This document shows, piece by piece, positions 6,282 to 13,299 of a DNA stretch of 13,517 nucleotides (the stretch's first letter is position 1; each line of letters opens with the position of its first letter). Source of the stretch: Parcubacteria group bacterium (lineage in GTDB: Bacteria > Patescibacteriota > Minisyncoccia > UBA6257 > JACRHY01); assembly GCA_016215765.1 (NCBI GenBank), contig JACRHY010000015.1, positions 1-13,517 on the forward strand, read 5' to 3'. Under the pieces are notes generated by a model. The model made no database searches and was not told where the DNA came from. It saw nothing but the letters and a program-made list of their open reading frames with translations. Both the position numbers and the translations under genes were made by a program.

Positions 6282-7106
6282 ATGCTGTTTGATTCTCATT
6301 CCCACATTCAGTTTCCCGCTTACGATCGCGATCGCGATTCGGTTATCAAACGGATGAGAGACGCCGGCGTTAAAACGATCGCTGTCGGCACTACGGCGCT
6401 GACTTCTTCGGCGGCGATAGCCGCCGCCGTTCGTTATCGCGGCGATGTTTGGGCGACGGCCGGCTTTCATCCGGCTCACGCCGCTCTTCGCTGGTATCAC
6501 GATAAAAACGAACTGAAAACGGCCGTTCGGGAGGAATTTGACGCCGATCGGCTGAAAGAACTCGCCCGCGCTTCCGAAGTGACGGCGATCGGAGAATGCG
6601 GATTGGATTATTACCGAACGAAAGAAAAAGAAGAAAAAAATCGGCAAAGAGACGTTTTTATCGCGCAGGTTGAGTTGGCCTCGGAATTGAAAAAGCCGCT
6701 GATGATTCATTGTCGGCCGTCGCCGAAAACGGCCGACGCTTACGGCGATCTTCACGGCATTTTAAAGTCGGAGGCGGCGAAATTAAAAGGCGCGAATCTT
6801 CATTTTTTTGCCGGATCGGCGGAAACGGCCGGAAAGTTTTTGGAATTGGGATTTTATTTTTCTTTCGGCGGCGTCGTCACTTTTTCCCGCGATTACGATG
6901 AGGTCGTGAGACACCTTCCGCTTGAAAATATTTTACTTGAGACCGACGCTCCTTATGTCGCGCCCGAGCCGTTTCGCGGGAAACGCAACGAGCCGGCTTA
7001 TATCGGCGCCGTCGCCGAAAGAATAGCCGCCTTGAAAGGCGTCAGCGCGGAAAAAATCGCCGCCGCGACGACGGAAAACGCGAAAAGATTTTTCTCCTTG
7101 CTTTAG
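6282..7106 (+). CDS. tatD: TatD-family metal-dependent hydrolase (DNase)
   Basis: 274 aa, the usual length of TatD/YcfH hydrolases, which are two-metal TIM-barrel enzymes with 3'-5' DNase activity on single strands and roles in DNA repair or quality control. Metal ligands are all present: H6 and H8 in FDSHSHIQF, E105 in GECGLDYYR, H143 in MIHCRPS, H174 in LHFFAGS, D222 in ETDAPYVAP. The C-terminus has the common KRNEPAYI and NAKRFF motifs. Start ATG 6282 begins exactly at the family's MLFDxHxH motif; no SD is visible, only a pyrimidine-rich run after the heptamer repeat. Probably co-transcribed with metG, a pairing common in bacteria. Confidence 0.94.
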   Translation: MLFDSHSHIQFPAYDRDRDSVIKRMRDAGVKTIAVGTTALTSSAAIAAAVRYRGDVWATAGFHPAHAALRWYHDKNELKTAVREEFDADRLKELARASEVTAIGECGLDYYRTKEKEEKNRQRDVFIAQVELASELKKPLMIHCRPSPKTADAYGDLHGILKSEAAKLKGANLHFFAGSAETAGKFLELGFYFSFGGVVTFSRDYDEVVRHLPLENILLETDAPYVAPEPFRGKRNEPAYIGAVAERIAALKGVSAEKIAAATTENAKRFFSLL

Positions 7107-7121
7107 TTAAATAGAGCGCGC

Positions 7122-7144
7122 AAAAAAGCCGCCTTAATGGCGGC
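7122..7144 (-). terminator. Terminator of the alanine dehydrogenase gene
   Basis: On the minus strand, GCCGCC-ATTAA-GGCGGC (7128-7144) is followed by six T (7122-7127). It stands 7 nt after the stop codon, a canonical intrinsic terminator. tatD, ending at 7106 on the other strand, may use the same stem less efficiently because no T-run follows on that side. Confidence 0.85.
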
Positions 7145-7150
7145 CGTCGG

Positions 7151-8095
7151 TCAAATTGATAATATGAAATTTTTGAGATGGGAGAAAGCGGCCCGGCTCA
7201 ATGCGTCAGTCGCTTTCTTTGGCTCAATAGCCGGTAAATTTGGGACGCAGTAATGTACGATTCCGCACTCGGTGTAAATCGGACTGCCGTGCGAAGTCGG
7301 CCTTGAGGTTTCCGATATCCCGCCCTCGTCAATGGAAATGTCCACGAATACTCCTCCTTGAGGCATGGCGGACAGCGTTTCTCTCGTGATGATCTTTGGC
7401 GCGCCTTTATGAGGAACCGCCGCCGCGCCGATGAGAACGTCCGTTTCTTTGATCAGCGTTTTCAGGTTGTATTCGTTGAATTCGCGTTCCAAAAACGGCG
7501 ACTTCCAGTACGAAACCCGCTTCGGATCGCTGTCCAAAATGTGAATGTCAAAGGGGTCCAGACCGAGTTCAACCAGTTTCGCGGCGGCTGATCCGCCGGC
7601 CGTTCCTTTACCGATGATCAGAGCCCGAATTTTGGTGTTTCTTTTTTGGAGATACTTCACTCCTTTAATCGCCGCTATTTCGCCGGCGATTTTGGACATC
7701 GCGGCGAGAATCGGCCGCTTGCCGTTTCCGTCCTCAACGTCTTCATAAGCGAGAACGCGCAATTCGCGCTCCTTAATCAGATTTTGAAGACCCTGATTGG
7801 TCGGCAGATGGAAAAATCCGGCAATCGCGTGTTTTTTGCGAATAAGCGGATATTCCGCCGGAAGCAACTCTTTAACCTTGATAATCACGTCGCTGACTTG
7901 GAAGAGCCGTTCCGATCGCATCAGTTCGGCGCCGGCGTCGGCGTACTCCTCGTTGGAATAATGGGATTGGACGCCGGCGTTGAATTCCACGGCGACGGAG
8001 ACGTCCGTTTTCTCAATTAATTCGGAAACGTATTTCGGGTTTAATCCGACCCGTTTTTCTCCTTGCTTGGTTTCTTTCGGGATCCCGACGATCAT
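7151..8095 (-). CDS. ald: Alanine dehydrogenase, short form
   Basis: NAD-dependent interconversion of alanine and pyruvate plus ammonia is the expected reaction. 314 aa from ATG 8095, chosen because GAGGAGG (8101-8107) lies 5 nt upstream and the protein then begins MIVGIPKETKQGEKRVGL as in the family; an open extension to 8128 is not conserved-looking. Key residues are visible: R15, K75 (KVKE), H96 (FFHLP), the nucleotide-binding loop GKGTAGG at 163-169, and D252 in VFVDISIDEGG. SRPTSHG and VHYCVPNLPAIEP match the family. It ends some 45-55 residues before typical Ald proteins (about 360-370 aa), losing the C-terminal helices. A transhydrogenase alpha-subunit relative is the alternative, but the HYxVxNxP stretch favours Ald. 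Confidence 0.88.
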   Translation of the reverse strand: MIVGIPKETKQGEKRVGLNPKYVSELIEKTDVSVAVEFNAGVQSHYSNEEYADAGAELMRSERLFQVSDVIIKVKELLPAEYPLIRKKHAIAGFFHLPTNQGLQNLIKERELRVLAYEDVEDGNGKRPILAAMSKIAGEIAAIKGVKYLQKRNTKIRALIIGKGTAGGSAAAKLVELGLDPFDIHILDSDPKRVSYWKSPFLEREFNEYNLKTLIKETDVLIGAAAVPHKGAPKIITRETLSAMPQGGVFVDISIDEGGISETSRPTSHGSPIYTECGIVHYCVPNLPAIEPKKATDALSRAAFSHLKNFILSI

Positions 8096-8140
8096 TTCAC
8101 CCTCCTCGTTTGAGGTTTCAAATTTCAAAAATCCGGATGA

Positions 8141-8170
8141 ATTATAATGATTGCGGCGGCCGCCGTCAAA
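8141..8170 (-). promoter_or_regulatory. Strong sigma70-type promoter of ald
   Basis: Minus strand TTGACG (8165-8170), 18-nt spacer, TATAAT (8141-8146). Start would be near 8134, leaving a leader of about 39 nt with a perfect SD. The spacer plus -35 contains a GC-rich imperfect palindrome (CGGCGG 8154-8159 against CCGCCG 8161-8166). Confidence 0.75.
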
Positions 8171-8194
8171 TGAAATGCTCTCCTACGCCGGATT

Positions 8195-8225
8195 TGCGTC
8201 GCGGCTTTTTCGCCGTTATTATAAT
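8195..8225 (+). promoter_or_regulatory. leuS promoter, leaderless
   Basis: TATAAT at 8220-8225 ends 5 nt before the ATG at 8231, so transcription should begin at or next to the start codon. The -35 is weak: TTGCGT at 8195-8200 with a long 19-nt spacer. No SD is possible. Confidence 0.6.
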
Positions 8226-8230
8226 AAGAA

Positions 8231-10849
8231 ATGTTTTACGATCATCGGAAAATAGAGAAAAAGGCGCAAAACGCGTGGGTAAAAAGCGGAATTTACAAAG
8301 TTCGCGACAAAGTTAAAAGGAAAGACCTGCCTGCCGGCAGGCAGGAAAACTTTTATCATCTCGTGATGTTTCCTTATCCGTCCGGCAATCTGCATATCGG
8401 CCACTGGTATAATTTTGCGCCGGCCGACGTTTACGCGCGTTTCAAGAGAATGAGCGGTTTTAACGTTTTGTCACCGATCGGTTTTGACGCTTTCGGCCTG
8501 CCGGCGGAAAACGCCGCCATCAAACGGAAGATTCATCCGAGAGATTGGACTTACAAAAACATCGCTTTTATGCGCAAACAGCTGAAAACGATGGGAAATA
8601 TTTACGATTGGTCGCGGGAAATCATCACCGCCGACCCGGGATATTACAAATGGACACAGTGGATGTTCCTCTATCTCTTTAATCGCGGACTGGTTTACCG
8701 CAAGAAAGCGCCGGCCAACTGGTGCCCTTCGTGCCGCACCGTTTTGGCGAACGAACAGGTTGTCGGCGGCCAGTGCGAACGTTGTTCGTCAGCCGTCATT
8801 CAGAAAGAAATTGAACAATGGCTTTTTAAAATTACAGATTACGCCGAACGTTTGCTCGGCGACTTGAACGATTTGGACTGGCCGGAGAAAACGAAAGCGA
8901 TGCAGCGCAATTGGATCGGACGCTCTGAAGGAGCGAATATAAAGTTTGAAGTCAAATGTCAGAGGTTAAACGTCAAATATTTTCTTGATGTTTTTACAAC
9001 GCGGTTGGACACAATTTTTGGTTGTACTTATTTGGTTATCGCGCCAGAGAATCCAATTATTGAAAATTTAAAATTAAAAATTGAAAATTTTGACGAAGTC
9101 GTTAGATATATTGAAACGGCCAAGAAGAAAACGGATTTAATGCGAACGGATTTAGCAAAGGAAAAAACCGGCGTTGAGCTGAAAGGAATCAAGGCGTTCA
9201 ATCCTTTTAATGGCGAAGAAGTTCCGGTTTTCGTCGCCGATTATGTTTTGGGGCATTACGGCACGGGCGCGGTGATGGCGGTGCCGGCGCACGACGAGCG
9301 CGATTTTGAATTTGCCCGCAAGTTTCAATTGCCGATAAAGCAGGTAATTTGCGAATTTTATCCCGAGCCCAAATGCCCGATTTTAGAAAACGCTTTTGAA
9401 GAAGACGGCCATCTGGTCGCTTCCGGCGCGTTTGACGGCTTGTCCTCTGCCGAAGCGCGCGAAAAAATGGCCGAATGGCTGGAAAAAAACGGCGCCGGTC
9501 AAAAAACCGTAAATTACAAACTTCGCGACTGGCTTGTTTCGCGGCAAAGGTACTGGGGGGCGCCCATCCCGCTCGTTTTTTGCGAAGGATGTAAAAAACA
9601 AGTGGAAATTTCCAATTTCCATCCGTCAGCCGGCGGACCAATTTCCAAATCAATCCAAAATTCTAAATCCAAAATTCCAAATTCTTTCAGCAGGGGCGAA
9701 CTGCTTAATCCCGGGTGGATCGCCGTTCTCGAAAAATCATTGCCGGTAAAACTACCGGACATTAAAGATTATTTGCCGACCGACGAAGGAAGATCGCCGC
9801 TGGCGCGGTCGGAAAAATTCGTTAAAACAAAATGCCCCAAATGCGGCGGAGCGGCGAAAAGAGAAACGGACACGATGGACACTTTCGTTTGTTCCAGCTG
9901 GTATTATTTGCGCTATACCGATCCGAAAAATTTAAAAAAGTTCGCCGACGCGAAGAAAATGAAAACGTGGTTGCCCGTAAAAATGTATGTCGGAGGGGCG
10001 GAACATTCCGTTTTGCATCTCTTATATTCCCGCTTTTTCACGAAAGCGCTTTATGACGGAAAATTCGTCGGTTTCAAAGAGCCGTTTTTGTCGTTGCGCC
10101 ACCAGGGAACGATACTGGGTTCCGACGGCCAAAAAATGTCCAAGTCGCGCGGCAACGTGGTTGATCCGGACGTTTTAGTCAAAGAGTTCGGCGTTGACGC
10201 CGTGAGAATGCATCTTTGTTTTATGAGCGAGTACTCGCAGGGAGGGCCGTGGAATCCTCACGGCATTTTGGGCGTTTCAAGATTTTTACAAAGAGCGGCG
10301 ACGTTGATATCGCGTTCTCAACCCGGAAAAAACGGGAAAGCGGCCGGGCAGGCAGGCCTGCCTGCCGGACAGGCAGGCGACAAATGTCCGGATCGTCTGC
10401 TTCATCAAACGATAAAAAAAACGGGGGAGGATATTGAAAATTTTAAATTCAACACGGCCGTCAGCGGTTTGATGATTTTATTCAACGAAATAGAAAACCG
10501 GTCTTATTTGAAAATTAAAAATCGGAAATTAATAATTAAACTACTTGCTCCATTCGCGCCTCATCTGGCCGAAGAATTGTGGCGAAAATTCGGCGGGAAA
10601 AAATCCGTTCACGCGGAAAAATGGCCGGCGTACGATAAAAATAAAATCATTGAGGAGAATTTCGTTTTGGTCGTTCAGGTGGACGGAAAAATGCGCGATT
10701 CGCTGGAGGCGCCGGTCGGCATTTCGCGGGATGAGGCCGAAAAATTGACTATTGCCCGCGGTAATGTTAAAAAGTGGCTGGAGGGAAAAGAAATCGCCAA
10801 AACGATTTTCATTCCCGGCAAGCTCATTAACATTGTCACAAGGAGGTAG
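8231..10849 (+). CDS. leuS: Leucine-tRNA ligase with repeat-derived insertions
   Basis: Charges tRNA-Leu; cytoplasmic class I synthetase. 872 aa. Order: HIGH at 55-58 (MFPYPSGNLHIGHW); zinc ribbon C165/C168/C182/C185; CP1 editing domain about 230-430 with FTTRLDTIFG at 255-264 and AHDERD at 353-358; VSRQRYWGAPIP at 436-447; second Cys set C451/C454 and C535/C538; KMSKS at 635-639; anticodon-binding domain about 680-800; C-terminal domain about 810-872 (VQVDGKMRD). Two GC-rich palindromes and several AT-rich simple repeats are read in frame: residues 33-38 (LPAGRQ), about 242-252, 276-289, 458-491, 706-716 and 758-771. All catalytic motifs are intact and no frameshift occurs, so the enzyme is expected to be active. 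Start fits the family N-terminus and the promoter. Confidence 0.97.
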   Translation: MFYDHRKIEKKAQNAWVKSGIYKVRDKVKRKDLPAGRQENFYHLVMFPYPSGNLHIGHWYNFAPADVYARFKRMSGFNVLSPIGFDAFGLPAENAAIKRKIHPRDWTYKNIAFMRKQLKTMGNIYDWSREIITADPGYYKWTQWMFLYLFNRGLVYRKKAPANWCPSCRTVLANEQVVGGQCERCSSAVIQKEIEQWLFKITDYAERLLGDLNDLDWPEKTKAMQRNWIGRSEGANIKFEVKCQRLNVKYFLDVFTTRLDTIFGCTYLVIAPENPIIENLKLKIENFDEVVRYIETAKKKTDLMRTDLAKEKTGVELKGIKAFNPFNGEEVPVFVADYVLGHYGTGAVMAVPAHDERDFEFARKFQLPIKQVICEFYPEPKCPILENAFEEDGHLVASGAFDGLSSAEAREKMAEWLEKNGAGQKTVNYKLRDWLVSRQRYWGAPIPLVFCEGCKKQVEISNFHPSAGGPISKSIQNSKSKIPNSFSRGELLNPGWIAVLEKSLPVKLPDIKDYLPTDEGRSPLARSEKFVKTKCPKCGGAAKRETDTMDTFVCSSWYYLRYTDPKNLKKFADAKKMKTWLPVKMYVGGAEHSVLHLLYSRFFTKALYDGKFVGFKEPFLSLRHQGTILGSDGQKMSKSRGNVVDPDVLVKEFGVDAVRMHLCFMSEYSQGGPWNPHGILGVSRFLQRAATLISRSQPGKNGKAAGQAGLPAGQAGDKCPDRLLHQTIKKTGEDIENFKFNTAVSGLMILFNEIENRSYLKIKNRKLIIKLLAPFAPHLAEELWRKFGGKKSVHAEKWPAYDKNKIIEENFVLVVQVDGKMRDSLEAPVGISRDEAEKLTIARGNVKKWLEGKEIAKTIFIPGKLINIVTRR
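8326..8345. repeat. Perfect 20-bp palindrome inside leuS
   Basis: CCTGCCTGCC followed by its exact reverse complement GGCAGGCAGG. In frame it encodes LPAGRQ (residues 33-38), between the N-terminal helix and the FYHLVMFPYPSG strand, a surface position where other LeuRS proteins only have a short loop. Confidence 0.9.
8951..8978. repeat. Short direct repeat GTCAAAT in leuS
   Basis: GTCAAAT occurs at 8951-8957 and 8972-8978, with the related GGTTAAA between. The encoded residues (about 241-250) stand where other LeuRS have a variable turn before the conserved FTTR. Confidence 0.45.
9060..9090. repeat. AT-rich direct repeat in leuS editing domain
   Basis: TTGAAAATTT occurs at 9060-9069 and again at 9081-9090, with AAATTAAAAA between. 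The period is 21 nt, so it reads in frame as two seven-residue units (IENLKLK, IENFDEV). Base composition drops sharply compared with flanking leuS. Confidence 0.6.
9604..9688. repeat. Composite AT-rich repeat insertion in leuS
   Basis: GGAAATTTCCAATTTCC (9604-9620), then a near-palindrome TCCGTCAG/CCGGCGGA (9622-9637), then an AT-rich run in which AATCCAAAATTC occurs twice (9652-9663 and 9666-9677). It encodes about 30 low-complexity residues (458-491) rich in Ser, Asn, Lys and Ile, between CEGCKK and NPGWIAV, which are normally close together. Confidence 0.7.
10347..10377. repeat. Compound palindrome inside leuS
   Basis: A perfect 20-bp palindrome GGCAGGCAGG/CCTGCCTGCC (10347-10366) overlaps a second hairpin, CCTGCCTG-CCGGA-CAGGCAGG (10357-10377). 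The arms match those at 8326-8345. It encodes GQAGLPAGQAG (706-716) at the start of the anticodon-binding domain. Confidence 0.9.
10840..10846 (+). promoter_or_regulatory. Shine-Dalgarno site fixing a TTG start
   Basis: AAGGAGG, the last coding bases of leuS, 7 nt before TTG 10854. It argues for the TTG start over upstream in-frame codons. Confidence 0.8.
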
Positions 10850-10853
10850 AGGG

Positions 10854-11177
10854 TTGGACATAGACGCGCTCTTTAGCGAGCAAAAAGAGCGGAGGGAGCG
10901 GCTTGTGGGCGTTGCCTGTCCGGCGTGCAGTTTCGGATCTCCCGTTTCAAAGAAGCGTTGGCTGGAAAAGATTCAGATGATGGCCGACGGGTATTACTAT
11001 CTGCTTTTTCGCTGCGAGAAATGCGCGGCGATTTATCCGATCGTCGGATTAAAATCGGCGTTTCCGTGGAAAGGAGCGCGAAACGTCGCGGCGATCAAAT
11101 CGGAAGTGGAGAGAGCCGAGCGCGCCCGAAAGATGATTGCTGTTGGGCAGACGCTTGACTTCATGGAGAGGGGGTGA
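10854..11177 (+). CDS. Small zinc-ribbon protein, unknown function (first of a pair)
   Basis: 107 aa from TTG 10854, which has a perfect SD and begins 4 nt after the leuS stop. Two CxxC knuckles (C22-P-A-C25 and C54-E-K-C57) predict one bound zinc. Between and behind them are GYYYLLFRC (46-54) and PWK (71-73), then a charged helix (78-97). The upstream open frame inside leuS is rejected as coding. No signal peptide or membrane segment. It shares the order CPxC - GYY - CxxC - PWK with the next gene, so the two look like tandem duplicates that diverged. I do not recognise the family. Operon position behind leuS suggests translation or RNA metabolism, but that is inference only. Confidence 0.8.
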   Translation: MDIDALFSEQKERRERLVGVACPACSFGSPVSKKRWLEKIQMMADGYYYLLFRCEKCAAIYPIVGLKSAFPWKGARNVAAIKSEVERAERARKMIAVGQTLDFMERG

Positions 11178-11182
11178 AAAAA

Positions 11183-11404
11183 ATGATTGAAAGAACCTGT
11201 CCGAAGTGCCAGGAGGCGATGGAGCTGCGGCAAATGAAAAATGACGGACCGACTTATCCGGAGGGGTATTATCAGTTCCTGTATTGCCCCGTCTGCAAGA
11301 TCGTTGACGGCGATTACGCTCTTTTGAGTGTGCCGTGGAAGAATACGGAGTTTATGCCTCGCGATGTCCGCATCCTCCGGATAATTTTCTATCCGGGGTG
11401 TTGA
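11183..11404 (+). CDS. Small zinc-ribbon protein, unknown function (second of a pair)
   Basis: 73 aa. C6-P-K-C9 and C35-P-V-C38 form a likely zinc ribbon; GYYQFLYC (28-35) and PWK (51-53) match the previous gene at nearly the same spacing (Tyr to Cys five against six, Cys to PWK thirteen against fourteen). A third region, FYPGC, ends the protein with an extra Cys. I chose ATG 11183, because GAGAGGGGG (11165-11173) then stands 9 nt upstream; a GTG at 11174 would overlap the previous stop by 3 bases but touch the SD directly. A strong terminator follows after 18 nt. Function unknown; zinc-ribbon RNA- or protein-binding adaptor is the general expectation. Confidence 0.78.
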   Translation: MIERTCPKCQEAMELRQMKNDGPTYPEGYYQFLYCPVCKIVDGDYALLSVPWKNTEFMPRDVRILRIIFYPGC

Positions 11405-11422
11405 TTGGCGCCAGCTCACGTT

Positions 11423-11450
11423 AACGGCTTCTTCGGAAGCCGTTTTTTTT
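11423..11450 (+). terminator. Intrinsic terminator of the leuS unit
   Basis: Perfect 9-bp stem AACGGCTTC/GAAGCCGTT with a TTCG tetraloop (11423-11444), continuing into T up to 11450. It ends transcription of leuS and the two zinc-ribbon genes; on the other strand there is no T-run. Confidence 0.95.
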
Positions 11451-11474
11451 ATTCTCCTTTGCCGAGCGCCCCCC

Positions 11475-12530
11475 TTATTTTCTTTCCGCGAGAATGACTT
11501 TGATTTCGCGCTCCCGGTTGTCGCGGAGAATTTTCAATTTAAGAACGGAGCCGACGAACATATTTTCAAGAAAATCCTGAATGGTTTTTTCGGCGGTTAT
11601 TTTCTTGCCGTTGCAGTTAAGGACGATGTCGTTTTCTCTTATTCCGGCTTTGGCCGCGGGACTGCCGGGAATGACGCCGTGGTCGTGGGGACCCTCCTTG
11701 GTAACCAGCGCTCCGTAATCCACGGGCAGGCCCATAGTTTCCCGCAGGCGGTCGTTAACGATAAGGTAGCGCAAACCGAGGAGCGGTCTTCTGATGCGTC
11801 CGTATTTTTTCAAATCATCCAGGTCGCGTTTGGCGCAGTTAATCGGAATGGCGAAGCCGATGTTTTGGGCGCCGAATACGACGGCGGTGTTGATGCCGAT
11901 AACGCGGCCGAAAATGTCCACGAGCGGCCCGCCGGAATTTCCCGGATTGATGGCGGCGTCGGTTTGGATAAGGCCGCGCATCTCTTGGACGGATTTTAAA
12001 TCAACGGCCGCCGTGATGGAGCGGGAAAGGCCGGAGACGATTCCCGAAGAAACGGTGCTTTGAAACATCCCGAGGGCGTTTCCGAAAGCGAGGACCGTCT
12101 GACCGAGTTCTATTTTTGACGAGTCGCCGAGTTTTATCGTCGGCAGTTTTTATCCGAAATTAACCTTCAGAATCGCGACGTCGTTGACGGGATCGCGGGC
12201 CAATATTTCCGCATTAGCGCTCGCGCCGTCGCTGGCAATGACGGCGTATTCGGCGTCGCTGTCGGCAATAACATGCTTGTTGGTGACGATGATTCCGCTT
12301 GAATCGGCGATAAATCCGGAACCGCCGCCGACTTTCACCATACCGCGCCGGTCTATTTCTTCTTCCGGAACTTTGAATTTGCGAGTATGCCAAAACGGAA
12401 ACAGGTGACGGCCCCCCGCCAGTTCTTTTTCAAGAGTTTCGGCGTTTTTGGAAACGGCGATGGAAACGACCGCCGGCATTACTTTTTTGGCGATTTCCAC
12501 AACGGCCGATTTTTCTTTTTGATATTTCAT
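11475..12530 (-). pseudogene. HtrA/DegP-like serine protease with an in-frame stop
   Basis: Trypsin-like protease plus one C-terminal PDZ domain, normally a protein-quality-control enzyme. Translation from ATG 12530 stops at TAA 12150-12152 (codon 127), but the same frame continues without shift (KLPTIKLGDSSKIELGQTV) to the stop at 11475, 351 codons in all. H86 (TNKHVI) and D117 (NDVAILK) precede the stop; S199 (NPGNSGGPLV) and the PDZ domain (about 265-351) follow it, so neither part alone has a triad. A restart at ATG 12068 would give a Ser-plus-PDZ fragment. Unlike most HtrA proteins there is no N-terminal membrane anchor or signal peptide. Cause may be a recent nonsense mutation or a sequence error; otherwise the gene is very well preserved and has a good promoter. 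Confidence 0.85.
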
Positions 12531-12536
12531 CCGTTT

Positions 12537-12545
12537 ATTATATCA
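12537..12545 (-). promoter_or_regulatory. Extended -10 promoter of the HtrA-like gene
   Basis: Minus strand TGATATAAT (TG-N-TATAAT) whose last base is 6 nt before the ATG at 12530. No convincing -35, as expected for an extended -10. The mRNA would be leaderless. Confidence 0.65.
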
Positions 12546-12556
12546 CTTCCGTGTTT

Positions 12557-13291
12557 TTAAAGAAGAAAATTAATTCCCGCCGCGGCCAGAGCGATTAAAA
12601 CCACCCTATGGAAAACCGACTCTTTAATTCTGACGACGATTTTCTGTCCGGCAAGCGTGCCGATAACGGCAATGAATAAAAATATCGGAAGAATTGCCGT
12701 CAGTCGGCCGGTTTGGGCGGCGGCGCCGTTGGTGAAATAAACGGAAATGCGCGCCAAATCGGTAATGACGGCCAAAAGCGCTCCGGTGCCGAGATAATAA
12801 TCGCGCGGCAATCCGAAAGCGTTGAGGGCAAGCGCGCGAACCGCGCCGCCGGTGCCGATAAGGCCGGCCAGAAAACCCGAGAGCGCTCCGCCGGCGGCCA
12901 GCACCGCGTTTTTTTTGGGAAGCGCGAAATTCGGCTTGAAAAAGGCGAGAAGCGAATAGGCGACCAGAAACGCTCCGAAAAGTTTCTGTGCGGCGGCGCT
13001 GGGCGTCGCGATAATCAAAGCGGCGCCGATCAAGGTAAACGCCAAATCGGGGACGCCGAACGCCAGAATGATTTTTTTGTCAATTGTTTTTCGGAAAAGA
13101 AAAAGGCGCGTCGCTCCGCCGAACAAATGAAAAAAGGCGACGACCACGATGACCGTTTTAATGTCCATAAAAAAAGCGGCAATGGCGGTAAAAAGCGTCG
13201 CCGATCCGAAACCGGTGATTGTTCCGATAATTTCCGCCGCGAGCGCTCCGCCGTAAAAAACGGCGCCTTCAATCGGTGAAAAAATGGGCAT
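12557..13291 (-). CDS. TauE/SafE (TSUP) family permease
   Basis: 244 aa integral membrane protein with seven to eight hydrophobic segments. The internal duplication typical of the sulfite-exporter TauE/SafE family is marked by GFGSAT (27-32) in the first half and GLIGTGGAVRA (143-153) in the second. Known members carry sulfite, sulfoacetate or other small sulfur or organic anions; substrate cannot be read here. Start ATG 13291 follows a good promoter by a few bases. The HtrA-like gene begins 26 nt after its stop on the same strand but has its own -10. A longer start is excluded by the promoter and by non-coding repeats upstream. Confidence 0.88.
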   Translation of the reverse strand: MPIFSPIEGAVFYGGALAAEIIGTITGFGSATLFTAIAAFFMDIKTVIVVVAFFHLFGGATRLFLFRKTIDKKIILAFGVPDLAFTLIGAALIIATPSAAAQKLFGAFLVAYSLLAFFKPNFALPKKNAVLAAGGALSGFLAGLIGTGGAVRALALNAFGLPRDYYLGTGALLAVITDLARISVYFTNGAAAQTGRLTAILPIFLFIAVIGTLAGQKIVVRIKESVFHRVVLIALAAAGINFLL

Positions 13292-13299
13292 TACTGATT

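Noticed and set aside
8096..8128. Eleven-residue extension of alanine dehydrogenase
   Set aside because: It would translate the SD sequence; the ATG at 8095 has GAGGAGG at 5 nt and the family N-terminus.
10347..10377. Palindrome as a transcription terminator within leuS
   Set aside because: No T-run follows, and the reading frame continues through conserved LeuRS sequence.
10752..10853. Upstream extension of the first zinc-ribbon protein into leuS
   Set aside because: It is out-of-frame leuS C-terminal coding sequence, whereas TTG 10854 has an ideal SD.
12068..12155. Frameshift or programmed recoding in the HtrA-like gene
   Set aside because: Both parts are in the same frame, no slippery site is required, and TAA is a normal stop elsewhere in the window (metG, transposase).
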